Source: Cervus elaphus (Eukaryota > Chordata > Mammalia > Artiodactyla > Cervidae). Taken from it: a DNA stretch of 64,000 bases. The notes under the pieces were generated by a model. The model searched no databases. It was not told the origin of the DNA and worked only from the letters and a program-made list of their open reading frames with translations. Numbering within the stretch: position 1 is the first letter of the stretch; the number at the start of each line of letters is the position of its first letter. Below are positions 21,782 through 32,560 of this stretch, in pieces. The position numbers and the translations under genes were made by a program. The stretch spans positions 135,914,155 to 135,978,154 of the forward strand of contig NC_057848.1 of NCBI RefSeq assembly GCF_910594005.1, given 5' to 3'.

Positions 21782-22850
21782 CAGGTCCCGGAAAGCCTTC
21801 ACAGCAAGCTGTGAGCCCCAGGGAGAGGCACGGGGCAGCACCAGGCCCAAAGCCCTGGCAGCAGGGGTTGGTGGACCCAAACCCTGTGCTCTGCCCCTGC
21901 CGTGGCTCATCTGCACCCACATCTGTGCTGCTTTCTTGTCGGATACCTGTGGCTCGGACTCTTGGTGTCTGCATCTGTCAGGACCCGCGGTTGCCACTGA
22001 CAAAGCAGGCTGATTTGTCAGGCTGCCACCATCAGCGTCAGGGCACAGGGACCAAAGTGCTGCTGGGCTCCTCAGACCTGGGGCTGGAACCCAGCCCACT
22101 ACAGTGACACGTGTGCGCTCAGAGGCTGCCCTGCTGGCTTCTCTGGGACTTCTCTGCCCCCTGGCTCCTGGCCGCCGCGGAGTCTCGGTTAAGCAGAAGC
22201 CAGGAGTCTCATTTCGCTTGGACGGGGGTGGTCTGTGTCATTGGGTGGGTGGGGAAGGCTACTGACAGTTTTGTCCAGAACATCATAGCCCACTCCCAAA
22301 GTTCTTCATCCAGCCATAGAGATGGGGCAAGAGGAGGGTCTCCTGCCCAAGAATGCCAGCATCCTGGCTATCTGGGTGCTCCTTTTTCAATGAAGTTGTC
22401 AACCGTGGCGCAAGTTGCTGGTGCTCTGCCCAGATTCACTCCCATCTCTTTTGCCAGATGTGAGGGACAAGCCCCCAGCTTCAGGGGGCTCTGCTGCCAA
22501 CAGCTGAGACTTTGGGAGGGTTGCCCTTGGCCACTGGTGTCTCCCCAAATGTAGGGAAAGCTGGAAGCACCTAGAAGTTTTCTGTTCCCCTTTCCACCTC
22601 CACCCCAGGGTACCCATCAGCCTGTGGCTGGTGTGGAATAAAGAACGCCAGGTCCGTTCCCTGAGCTGGACCAGCTCTGGCATGTAGGTTGTCTCCCAGA
22701 GTCCTCCCATCGGATCAGGCTGAGTCTGGGACTGGAGTTGACACCCTCCGCTGGCTTCCTCTGTTCTGCCCTTAATAGTTTCTCTGGCAGAGCCTGAGAC
22801 ACAACACCAAACTCTGTCCCCCACCTCGCCCTCCCCGAGGGAAAACTAGT
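21782..22850. other. Unassigned GC-rich sequence, no gene supported
   Basis: Repeat-free by eye and fairly GC-rich. Frames up to 147 residues occur on both strands in the same place, as expected by chance at this composition. No domain or coherent splice pattern seen. Confidence 0.5.
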
Positions 22851-22854
22851 GCCC

Positions 22855-23050
22855 TGGAACCAGGCAAACCTGGCTTCCTTCTGCTTCCATCTGTGAGATT
22901 TTCCTCATGTTTTACCCTCTCGAAGCCTCAATTGTCCCTATCTGATACATGGGGACGCTAAAAAGAAAATCACCTCAGAGGACTTCGTGAGGATTTAATG
23001 AGGTAACACTTTGAAAGCACTTAGCAGGCATATAGCAATCACTTCAATGC
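22855..23050 (+). mobile_element. MIR SINE
   Basis: AACCAGGCAAACCTGGCTTC, then TCTCGAAGCCTCAATTGTCC and GTGAGGATTTAATGAGGTAA, AAAGCACTTAGCAGGCATAT. Old, sense. Confidence 0.8.
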
Positions 23051-25325
23051 CAAGTCCTGGGACTGCAGTGAGAATTAAGAATATAATGTGTGTCTGATGT
23101 GCTTGGCACTTAGGAAATGGTCCATGAATTTCCACGCCTTTCCCCTCCCTCTTCCAGGGCATCTGGTACAGGTGCTTATGTTTCATTTTTAATGCAATGG
23201 ACAGTCAACCCTGCAGGACTGATCAGGGGGTAACCATCCACACAGCAAAGAATTAAAAGACAAACGCTGAAGAAAGACAGGATGGTGATTACCTCCACAT
23301 AACTCACTTCTGGGGTTAATTTTTTTCTTTTTTTCTCTGGGTATGTTTTCCCCAGTAAAAGTTCTAATTAAAAAATATCCAGACCCTGGGGACTTACAAT
23401 AAATTTGAGTGCAAAACTCCTCGGAGAAAATGTCTTGGCTAAATAACACAGAACAGATTATTATTATTTATTATTATTTCCATTCCAAGAAATGGCGAAC
23501 TTTCTTCTGCACTTTTCTTGGTGATTTGCGGCTTCAGCCACTCTAGGCCCAGACTAGAGGGAGAGAAGAGGGATGCCTTTTTGCCTTTAGAGATGCCCCG
23601 GTTTTGCGCTAAGGGAGGGGAAGCGGGTGTGCTGTGTACAGCGGTCTTGCCTCTGCATTTATTACTGCGGCATTTACCTCCCTGGGGCCTGTTCCTTTTC
23701 CAAACCAAATAATTCAGACCCTGTTGTTTACCTCTGCAGAGGGATCAAGGTTACACCCACAGTAAAAAATGGAGAAAAGTGACCCAGAAGCTTGGCCCTG
23801 AGTCCTGCCCTGACTTGGGGGTGCTTGCCAAGTTATTCTCAGCCTTGGGAATTATCTTCCAGGCTTGGGAATGCCAGGTGTCTGAGCTGCGGAGTGATTG
23901 ATGTGCCCGAGAGACCCCCTCCTCCTTTCCCATGCCTCCTTGCCTGGAGTCCTCCCCGCCTCCCCACTGCGGCCAGACCAATCCCCAAGCCGTGGAAAAA
24001 CAAATGGGGAAACTGAGGTGGGGAGTGAAAGACTTGACAGGTGTGTGTGTCTGGTGCAGAGGGGAGGCAGTGAGGATGACAGAGCCTGGACCCGGACTTG
24101 AACACAAGTAGTTTATTTGGAAGGAGATTACAGGAAAAAGCAGCAGGGGAGCGGGGAAATGAAGGGATGGGAAGGAACTGCAAGAGGAATCGGGCACTCG
24201 GTTATGCCAACCGAGGGTGGAGGAGCTGGGCTGTCAGTCAGGGCTTGACAGCTGCTCAGGGGGAGGGGGTCGCTAGATATCTAGGAATTCCTGCCTGGTG
24301 CCGTCACGGGCACAGTGGGCTCCAGAAGCCAGAAAATCCAGTAGCAAATACACAGCGCTGGCGATTGGAAGTCAAAGCCATGGGCACTGATTGGTTAAGT
24401 GCCGATTGAGGCAGGCAGGTCGTGACAGCTTCTGCTACACCATCCAATTCAGAAACTTTACTGCCTATGTGCTCACAGTCTGGATTCGTTTTTTTAAACT
24501 TACTTATCCCCCAAAGTGTTCTCTGAGGAACACTGTCCCTGGGAAATGCTCCGTGAGCAGAGTCCAGGCCTGGGATCCAAAGATTGGGGGGACATACAGC
24601 AGCCTCATATGTTTCTCTTATAGGCTTCGAGGTGGCGTCTTTCAGTAACCGAGGCTGGCTGGCTTTGTTTTTACCTAGAATTTCTCAAATGGAATAATGG
24701 ATGAGCACTGATTTTTGCTGGAACACGTACTTACTTAAGTTCTGTGGAACTAGTGTTCCACGGAACACCCCAGAAAGCACAGATTTAGCAAATTAATCAA
24801 TATGGTATCTTGTGACGTCCCCTATACACCTTACACAAAAGGAGTGTTGCAGGAAGAAACTGGCACCTGGAGATGGATGGTGAGAACTTGTCTGAGCACC
24901 ATTTAGGGCACAAGAATGGCTCAGGGGAGATGTGACAGCTGTCTGTGCCCGTGCCAGGAGGGCAAACAACACAGGAAGCCGAATTTCATCTTAAAGTAAA
25001 AAAAAGACATTTTTCCCCCCTCACAATTAGAACTGAAAAGATCTGGCCTCCAGCATGGTCAGGCTGTATGCTTCCTGTCTCCAGGTTTATTTCAGCAGGG
25101 GCAATAAATCTATGGGGAATAGAGTAGGGAGCTTCTTGAGTTGGGTGGGAGTTGAGCTGGGACACCATAGACCCCTCCTGTCTCTCAGAGTTTTGTGCTA
25201 GACTTAAAGGCATTGATTCCTAGGTAGACTGGGAGTTATCTGAGAGACCAGTTGTGTTTTAAATTTCTTTTTATTTCCCACACTGTCTGGACTGGTTCTG
25301 GGCATGTAATTTTTATAAATAAAAA
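23051..25325. other. Unassigned sequence, no gene supported
   Basis: About 2.3 kb largely free of young repeats. Moderate GC around 23750-24300 with several overlapping frames on both strands. An imperfect palindrome CTGTGGAACTAGTGTTCCACGG occurs near 24740-24761. No exon supported. Confidence 0.5.
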
Positions 25326-25330
25326 TCATT

Positions 25331-25392
25331 CAGCAGAAACTAACACAACATTGTAAATCAAGTATACTCCAATAAAATTAATAAAAAATTAT
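25331..25392 (+). mobile_element. L1 3' tail, about 60 bases
   Basis: CAGCAGAAACTAACACAACA, ATTGTAAATCAAGTATACTC and CAATAAAATTAATAAAAAAT are the sense form of the older L1 3' end seen antisense at 10159 and 58517. Confidence 0.85.
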
Positions 25393-25621
25393 TGATTGAT
25401 TGAATGAAAGAATGGATGGGTTTCTGAGGGCCCACTTGCAATGCTGCACTTTAGCAGGGCTGCCATAAGATATTTAGAAGAGGGTTGCCACAGCAGCAGA
25501 GGGTGCCTGCCTAGACTTACTACAAGGCTCAACCCGGGCGTCAGAAATCTAAGAGACGTATGATGAGAATATCCGTGAATCACAGGGTGTTATTATGTTC
25601 CCGCCACTGTCCGTGTTTTCC

Positions 25622-25960
25622 TCAGAAAGCCCTCCTTACATCATTCCTCTGAGCTAGGTATCATCATATCCAAGGCGGAGGTGGTGCTAGTGGTAAAGAA
25701 CCTGTGTGCCAATGCAGGAGACTTAAGAGATGCAGGTTTGACCCCTGGATTGGGAAGATCCCCTGGAGGAGGAAATGGCTACCCTCTCCAATATTTCTGC
25801 CTGGAGAATCCCATGGATGGAGGAGCCTGGGAGGTTACAGTCCATAGGGTTGCAAAGAGTCAAACATCATTTGACCATTTTCTTGATGAGAAGACTGAGG
25901 CTTGAGAGGTCACCAGGCTACACAGTGGCGAGGCTTGGATTTGGTTCTGGCCAGCCTGAC
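25622..25960 (-). mobile_element. MIR SINE split by Bov-tA
   Basis: Antisense MIR: TGAGCTAGGTATCATCATAT before the SINE, then GATGAGAAGACTGAGGCTTG and CCAGGCTACACAGTGGCGAG after it. Confidence 0.75.
25677..25868 (+). mobile_element. Bov-tA SINE nested in MIR
   Basis: GAGGTGGTGCTAGTGGTAAA, B box GTTTGACCCCTGG, body to GGTTGCAAAGAGTCAAACAT. Lacks the first bases of the head and the usual 3' end. Confidence 0.93.
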
Positions 25961-26440
25961 TCCAAGGCTGGGACCAGAACCACCCTGATCACACTTGCAT
26001 GGCTTCAAACCCTTACTGATGCCCCGGAAGCACTCTGCTGCCTCACACAGCCCCCAGGGCCGGTGGGGGGTGGGGGATGAAGAGGATTCTACATCTGTCA
26101 TTACAGGTGGTGATACTGAGGCCTGATAGAGAAAGCAGTTTGTTTCTTTAGGCAGATAAGAGGCAGTGAGAAGGACAGCATATCTGGGGCAGGAAGAGCT
26201 CAGTCAATCCCTTGGCTCCATTTTCCAGCCCTGTATGGATGGGATGGTCCCCTTGCTAACTCAAGACAGAGAGGAAGGAAGAGCAGGCACCTGTGGCCTC
26301 AGGGAGGAGTGTTGCTGGCACAAGAGGCAGTGTGGCTTGTCTGGTTGGCATTCAGGTTGTCTGAGTTTGCTGACCCACTTTCCCTGTGAGCATCCCGGAA
26401 GTGATCAGGGCCTCGGCTGTGCTCCGAAGGGGTGTCTGAT
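25961..26440. other. Unassigned sequence, no gene seen
   Basis: Unique by eye; short frames only. Includes a GGTGGGGGGTGGGGG tract at 26061-26075. Confidence 0.45.
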
Positions 26441-26452
26441 TCAACAGAGAAA

Positions 26453-26654
26453 TTGAATCTTCCCTGGTGGCTCAGACAGTAAAGACTCTGCCTGCAATGC
26501 AGGAGACCTAGTTTTAATCCCTGGATTGAGCAGATTCCCCGGAGAAGGGAATGGCAACCCACTCCAGTATTTCTGCCTGGAGAATCCCACAGACAGGAGG
26601 AGCCTGGCGGGCTATAGTCCATGGAGTCGCAGAGTCAGATATGACTGAGAGACT
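26453..26654 (+). mobile_element. Bov-tA SINE
   Basis: CTTCCCTGGTGGCTCAGACA to GATATGACTGAGAGACT, with target-site duplication AACAGAGAAA at 26443-26452 and 26655-26664. Confidence 0.95.
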
Positions 26655-26989
26655 AACAGAGAAAACCACTGCTCCGTTTGTGGTCTGGGAACACACCTGA
26701 AGAGGTCACTTGTCCCCACGTCCTCTGTTGAGCCCAGAAGTTTCCTTGCCTCCTTCGGCACTCCTGTGGAAACCTTGGGCCTGAATTCAAGATGCAATGG
26801 GATATCTTGTCCCAGAATTTAACATACAAAGTAACACAAGTCTCCATCCTTCCTCCTCCCTCTCTGCTCCTTCTTCATAAAATAAAAATATGCTGATGAC
26901 CAGATCTTGCTGAATTTTCAAATGACCCCACAGTACATTACATAGCCATTTCCAATCTCTCCCTCCTCCCTCTCTCTGTACCACTGTCA

Positions 26990-27400
26990 TCCTTCCCGTT
27001 CGAGGTGGGGGTCTATTTCCCACCCCATGGATGCTGGACTTGGCTGTGTAACTTGCTGTGGCCATGGGTGTGTAGGTGGAAGTGATGACGTTCCAAGCCT
27101 AAGCCTTATGTGGTATCATGAGTTGGCACTTGTCCTCTTGCATTTCTGTCATCATTATGAGAGAACGTGCCCCAGGGAGCTGGTTTCAGAAGAACCAGAT
27201 CTATGAGCCTGAGCTGAACCCAGAGGTTGGAGTTCAGTCCAGCCTGGACCAGCCAACTGGCCGTGGCATAGGTGAAGCCAAACCACTCCAGCTGACCCTC
27301 AGACTAGTGATTATGAGAACACATGCTTATTGTCTTATGTTGCTGAGACTTCAGGTGCTAGTATTGCATTACTAGCAATAGCTGAGTGATATCACCAGTA
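26990..27400 (+). mobile_element. LTR-like repeat (MaLR/ERV class), diverged
   Basis: Pattern GACTTGGCTGTGTAACTTGC, GTGGAAGTGATGACGTTCC, TTGCATTTCTGTCATCATTA and TATTGTCTTATGTTGCTGAG follows the order of a mammalian LTR in sense orientation. Subfamily not determined. Confidence 0.5.
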
Positions 27401-27624
27401 TTTTCTGGAATCCACTTCCCACTTCCACCTCTCTGTGTTTGGGTCTTAGACACACATACTGTCTACACTATAAGTCATCACATAGGAAAAAAAAAAAAAC
27501 GGAAGAAGAAAGGGAAAAGTTACAGCACAGAAATGCTTGGCTCAAAGTTTGCTGTGTGAACTCATTTCTGACATATGCAGCAGTCTATCTAGGGATGTTA
27601 ATTTAATTTGAGAAGATGTGTTGA

Positions 27625-27870
27625 TAATGCCAGAGTGGGGTACCTGGAGCTATCGTCACACCACATTGTTTTCAATCCTGGTTCTACCACTTACTATCTG
27701 GGTACCTTTGGGAAAGTTACTTTTCTTCTCTCAGCCTCAGTTTCCTCATCTGTAAAGCGACTATCTTCTCAGAACATCATTTGGAGACTTCAATGAGAAA
27801 AAGTGTGTCAAGTGTTTAAGGCAGTGTCTGGCTGGTGGCGAGAATGCACTAAACCAGTTAGCTCATGTTA
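27625..27870 (+). mobile_element. MIR SINE
   Basis: TTCAATCCTGGTTCTACCAC, GCCTCAGTTTCCTCATCTGT and AGTGTTTAAGGCAGTGTCTG; nearly full-length sense MIR. Confidence 0.88.
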
Positions 27871-28059
27871 TTTTTATGGTACTGTCATAGCAAAAGCACC
27901 GAGTGATACTTTAAAGAGATCTGACTCATCCTCTCTCAAATTTCCATCCAATTTCTGCTAGCTTTCACTCTTCTGCTTTTGCTAGAGAATCTCCCCGAAT
28001 CATTTTTTGTGCGTATGGGCAGAAAAAAATTAGTGCAGTAAACCATGCCCCCTGATTTG

Positions 28060-28190
28060 TGGCCCCAGATCTTCTACTAGCTTGCTGAGTGACCTTGAAC
28101 AAGCCAGCTTCAGTCTCTGGGCCTCAGAGAACAGTCAGGATTGATCTCATTTCTAAGGACCCTTGACGCCCCTCATTTTGCACGTTCCCT
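28060..28190 (+). mobile_element. MIR-type SINE fragment
   Basis: TAGCTTGCTGAGTGACCTTG, then CTCTGGGCCTCAGAGAACAG and a MIR3-like end CTAAGGACCCTTGACG. Confidence 0.65.
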
Positions 28191-28639
28191 TTGGAAAAAG
28201 ATCTGGAAGAGTTGAAAGAGCTTTTATGAAGATATCGATTATAACTTTGGTATAGCAAGGGAAGAGGTGATTTTTTTCCCATAGGGGATCAGGCATGGAA
28301 TTGAAGAATCACAGACCATTTGACCCAGAAGGGCCTTAGGAAACTTGTAGTCCAGTGATCTTCCTTTCTAAAGAAGAGACCATGAAGCCCCAGGGCAGCT
28401 CAGTGGCTCACTCAGGGTGAGCTCGCCCTCAGGGAATATTTGTTGAACACCTTGGTACGCTGATTCTGGGCTGGACACTGGGGCTCCAAGTGCATGGGAC
28501 AGTCTCTGAGGCCTGCTGTGGAGAAAAGACAGATGGCTCCACATTCCATAGAGTCAGCTGTGCTGATGCTAAGGAGTGGTAGCTGCACTAAATCCAGTCT
28601 TAGCGGTGGTCAGGAAATAACCATAACTAACTCATCTTC

Positions 28640-28835
28640 ACTCCGGGTCACTCTGCAGGAATTAACTCCTACTCTGACGACCCTGTGAGACAGCTCCTAT
28701 TATCACTACCTTCCCAGTTTACTGGGGCAGAAACTGAGGTTCAGAGAGGTTGAGTAATTTGTCCCAGGGTACACAGCTAGCAAGCAGCATAGCCAGAATT
28801 TGAATTCAGGGAGTCTGGCTCCGGAGTCTGTACTT
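28640..28835 (-). mobile_element. MIR SINE
   Basis: Antisense MIR: GGCAGAAACTGAGGTTCAGA, GGTACACAGCTAGCAAGCAG and AATTTGAATTCAGGGAGTCT. Immediately followed by the tiny L1 insertion at 28838. Confidence 0.85.
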
Positions 28836-28837
28836 TT

Positions 28838-28891
28838 AAAAAAAATTAATTAATTAAATTTATTTGGAGGCTAATTACTTTACAATATTGT
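28838..28891 (-). mobile_element. Minimal L1 3' tail insertion (about 54 bp)
   Basis: Only the last bases of ruminant L1 (antisense TTTGGAGGCTAATTACTTTA) plus an AATT-rich tail. Target-site duplication GTCTGTA(C/T)TTTT is at 28826-28837 and 28892-28903. One of the shortest recognisable L1 insertions in the window. Confidence 0.93.
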
Positions 28892-29084
28892 GTCTGTATT
28901 TTTTACCACCATATGATACTGACTCTCTGGGGAGGATGACATCACAGCTGTGACCTAAAGAAGAAGTGGGAGCTATACAGGAGAGGGCAGTTGGGTAGAA
29001 GGAGGGGCACATGCAAAATGGTAAAATCTTGCAAGTGAGAATGAATGTGGTGCGTATATGAGTTATGAGTGTGTTGTGTAGCCT

Positions 29085-29442
29085 AGAATGTGTGTGTGTC
29101 TCTGTACACATATCTCTGTGTGTTTCAATGTGTATATTTGTATATCCATGTGTCGTCCATGTGTTTTCCTATGTCTGTTTGTGTGAGTCTGTGTATATGT
29201 ATATCTGTGTGTGTCTCTGTGTATATGTGTCCTCCTGGTGTGCCTGTTTATGTCTATAGATACGTTTGTGTTTGTATGTATGTGTGTTCACGTATGTGTA
29301 CACGTGTGCATATTTGTCTATGTACATCTGTGTGGGTCTGTGTATGTCCATGGATATGTTTGTGTGTTCCATGATCGTATATTTGTGTATCTGTGTGTGT
29401 CTGTGTAGTTACATGTGTGCCTTAGTGTGTGTGTGTGTGGTG
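29085..29442. repeat. Degenerate TG-rich tract
   Basis: About 360 bases built from TGTGTCTGTGTATATG-like units with no exact period, ending in (TG)n. Alternating purine-pyrimidine makes Z-DNA plausible. Stops are rare in several frames, giving overlapping Cys/Val-rich open frames that are composition artefacts. Confidence 0.92.
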
Positions 29443-29589
29443 GGAATGGACAGGGTCAGGAGGTGACTAGAGCTATGCAGAGACCAGATCATGGTAGGCT
29501 CTGGAAAACTTTACCCTTAGGACATAAGGGAGTCATCAATGAACTGAAAGGTGAGGTTGACATTTTAGAAAAGCCATGCACTCATCTAT

Positions 29590-30280
29590 ATATTTTTATT
29601 GAGCATCTAGTATGTGTCATAGCCTATTCCAGATTCCAAGGATGAAATGGTGAGTAAGAACAAAATCTATGTCTTTGGGGAGCTTATATTCAAATGAGGG
29701 CTTCCCTGGTAATTCAGTCAGTAAAGAATCTGCATGCAGTGCAGAAGACCTGGGTTTGATCCCTGGGTTGGGAAGATCCCCTGGAGAAGGAAATGGCAAC
29801 CCACTCCAGTATTCTTGCCTGGAAAATCCTATGGACAGAGGAGCCTGGCGGGCTACAGTGCGTGCGGTCACAAGAGTAGTACATGACTGAGAGAGTAAAC
29901 CACCACCACCACCATATTCAAATTTCGAGGAAAGGTAGACCATAAACACACAAAAGAGGTAATATAATGTCAGAATAAGTAGTTACAGAAAGAAAAAAGC
30001 ATGTTAAGGGGAGAGATGATGGAAGATACCATTTGAGCAGAGGTCTGCACAAGTGAGAGTGAGCCTGGGACTGTTTGGGATTGGAGAGCACTCCAGGCAG
30101 AAGAAACAGCAAGTGCAAAGGCCCTGAGGCAAGTGTGGGTTTGATCTGTTCAAAGAACAGCAAAGAAGCCAGGGTGACGGAGGTGTAATGAGGTTGGGGG
30201 CAGAGTTGGGGCCACTTCCCATAGGGCTTAGCAGCTGTGGTGAGGGCTTTGGATTGTGTTCCTCAGATCATGAGAACCAC
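29590..30280 (-). mobile_element. Ancient LINE remnant (L2-like), antisense, split by SINE
   Basis: TTTTTATTGAGCATCTAGTA is the antisense L2 3' end. The following blocks AAGAAACAGCAAGTGCAAAG and GGCCCTGAGGCAAGTGTGGG belong to a common old mammalian LINE-type repeat. The second half is assigned with less confidence. Confidence 0.6.
29696..29913 (+). mobile_element. Bov-tA SINE
   Basis: GAGGGCTTCCCTGGTAATTC to GAGAGTAAACCACCACCACC; target-site duplication ATATTCAAAT at 29686-29695 and 29914-29923. The tail is a CCA repeat rather than poly-A. Confidence 0.97.
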
Positions 30281-30404
30281 TGGAGAATCCTATCCCTGTG
30301 GCTGCTGTGTAGCCTATGTGGAGGGAGAGGTCTTGTTGTCACACTCTGAAGTCAGTGCTCCCTCCACACTGCGACCTTGACAGTCAAAACCAAGGTCAAA
30401 TATT

Positions 30405-30523
30405 CTTTTTTTTTTGCCATGCTGCATGGCATGTGGGATCCTAGTTCCCTGACCAGGGATCGAACCCGTGCCCCCTGCAGTGGAAGTGCAGGGTCCTAAC
30501 CACTGGACCGCCGGGGCAGTGCC
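30405..30523 (-). mobile_element. CHR-type tRNA-Glu SINE (CHR-2-like)
   Basis: Antisense: poly-T, GCCATGCTGCATGGCATGTG, ACCAGGGATCGAACCCGTGC (B box) and CCTAACCACTGGACCGCC (A box region). Short relative to Bov-tA and without BovA body. Confidence 0.88.
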
Positions 30524-31740
30524 GTAAGTTGGACTTCCTGATGTCAGGTGCAATTGATATCACACAGAAAAAAGTCTGTTTTCAAGATATGTTCCTGTCA
30601 CCATTGATTGTTCACTAGATTCAAGTCCTTTTCACAGAGGTGGTGTTGATCATGAGCAAATAATTTGTGTAGTTTCTTGGAGCCCAACTAGGCTTATGGT
30701 GGCAGAAATTTATCACTGGCTCCTGGACAGAAGTAACTAAGGCTACCCACACGTGGTGTTGTTTCCGGAACATAGTGAGCACTCAGCAAACACATGTTAT
30801 TATCTCCTTGAATTCACTCATGAACCCTTTGAGGTGGGTGCCAGCCATATTTTACACATAAGGAGCATGAGGCTTTGAGAGTTTACATAATTAGCCTGAA
30901 GTCACATAGCTAGTTAGTGGTGTCCCAGCCCCCAAGCAAAAAGCAATTTCAAAAGGAGTTAGTGATTTTGCTTCCTAGTGCATGATCGTGGCGCTTTTAG
31001 CTCCTGGCATTAGTTGCTGGAAGAGCCTAGGAGAGCAGCTTTACAGTGGCGGCCCCTTACTGAGCCAGGTGTGTGTGGGGAGGGGATAATGGGTGAGTTA
31101 GACTGCTCAACATCAGTGTCACTGCCAGGGTCACCATTAAAACGCCATCTGTCCACGGGACTGGGCTAGACCCTGGGCTGAGCATTGCTGCTTTGAGAGT
31201 CTTTCCAGCGTGAGTGGGCCATGCAGATGGAAACAGCCAAAAGGGAGATGAAAAACATCTGAGCAAGCCCTAGAGGGGCCTGACTTTCACAACTGAAAAA
31301 CTAACAAATTCCGGAGACACTTGCTCCCCCGACCATGTGGCTTTGTTTCTGTAGATGCAGAGGGTTTTCTGAACTTGCCAAGTCACTGATGGGGCTTGAG
31401 GGACCCGACGGGAAAAGGCAGGTGGCCTCCCTGGACAGTGTTGTCATGAGGTTATTGTCAGAACTAATCAAGAGACAAGGCAAGGCTGTAAGTCACCCCA
31501 GTTGGTCCCATTATCATCTGACAAAGTGCTGTCCCCAGTTCTTACAAAGGACATCCCTGCAGAAACACCAGCAGGTCACACTTCAGAGCTGTGAGTCAGG
31601 GGATGGTGTTAGGGAAGGGGGGATGGGGCCTGAAACCCCCACACAGAAGTTGTCCTCTTGCTGTTGTCCCCACAGGGCTGGACCAGTGTTAGACAGACCC
31701 TGTAAAAGGCAAACCAAACCTGAGAATTTGGGAAGCTTAT
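30524..31740. other. Mostly unassigned, with a MIR fragment
   Basis: A MIR core lies antisense at 30790-30935 (CACATAGCTAGTTAGTGG). The remainder is unique by eye. The 147-residue frame at 31335-31778 ends inside L1 and has no domain. Confidence 0.55.
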
Positions 31741-31744
31741 TTTA

Positions 31745-32560
31745 TTTTTATTTTACTTTAAAAATTAATTTAGTTTAATTTGATTGTTAAAATTGCATAT
31801 ATTTAAGGTGTACAGCATGACAGTTTGCTACACACATACACAGGGAAATGGTTACTAAAATGGATTTTTCAAAGGTAGCCACAAAAATGTATGTATCCCA
31901 TCTCCCACACTCGCTAATGCTGACTGCCATTCTTCCCACTAGGAGATGGGGAGCTGTTCCCTCCCCTTGAATCTGAGTGGGGCTGGTGACTGTTCTGGCC
32001 AATAGATTATGGGAAAGGTGAAGCCACATGACTTCCTAGGCAGGTCCAAAAGGGATCCAGCTTCTACCTGCTTGTCACTTCCCCAGAAGCGCACTTTGGG
32101 CACCCATAGTGAGCGAGCTCAAATCAACCCCAGGAAGGCATTCACACAAAGTGGGAAGAAGGACTGTGGGTCCCCAGCTGCCAGCCAGCATCAGCCATGG
32201 ATTTATTTATTGATCTCTGCACATAGTTATCTTTTGTGTGTGTGTGTGTGTGTGTGATGAGAGCACCTGAGATCTACTCTTTTGGCACATTTCCAGTATA
32301 CGATAGCGTATTATTAACTATAGTCATCATGCTGCATGTTGGATCTCTGGAACTTATTCCTCCTACAGAACTGTACCTTTGTGTCCTTTGACCAACATCT
32401 CCCCATACCCTCCACCTCCCCACCCCTGGTAACCACCATTCACCTCTCTGTTTCTATGTGTTTGACTTTTTGACATTCCATCTATAAGTGAGATTGGGCT
32501 TTATTTGTCTTTCTGTGTCTGGTTTATTTCACTTAGCATGATGTCCTCTAGGTTCATCTG
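31745..32560 (-). mobile_element. L1 3' part, antisense, interrupted by an inverted LTR copy
   Basis: L1 blocks 31745-31859 (ATATTTAAGGTGTACAGCAT) and 32199-32560 (CACATAGTTATCTTTTGTGT, CCAACATCTCCCCATACCCT, TTTATTTCACTTAGCATGAT) are collinear with one L1 when 31860-32198 is removed. A (TG)n of about 22 bases at 32236-32257 is part of it. Confidence 0.88.
31860..32198 (+). repeat. Left arm of inverted repeat (MaLR LTR fragment)
   Basis: 339 bases that are the reverse complement of 32782-33121 with about 18 differences (near 95% identity by my hand alignment; most differences lie at the inner end). It interrupts an L1. ATGGATTT occurs at both edges (31860-31867 and 32197-32204). The terminal TGTGGCAG of the LTR is absent here. 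Confidence 0.93.

Noticed and set aside
22111..22824. Opposed frames of 147 and 141 residues
   Set aside because: They overlap on opposite strands, lack domains, and the region shows no coherent splice sites.
24735..24765. Imperfect palindrome around AACTAGTGTTCCACGG as a DNA transposon end
   Set aside because: No second terminus, no target duplication and too short; probably chance.
29065..29466. Cluster of Cys-rich small proteins
   Set aside because: They are readings of a TG-rich degenerate repeat, open in several frames at once.
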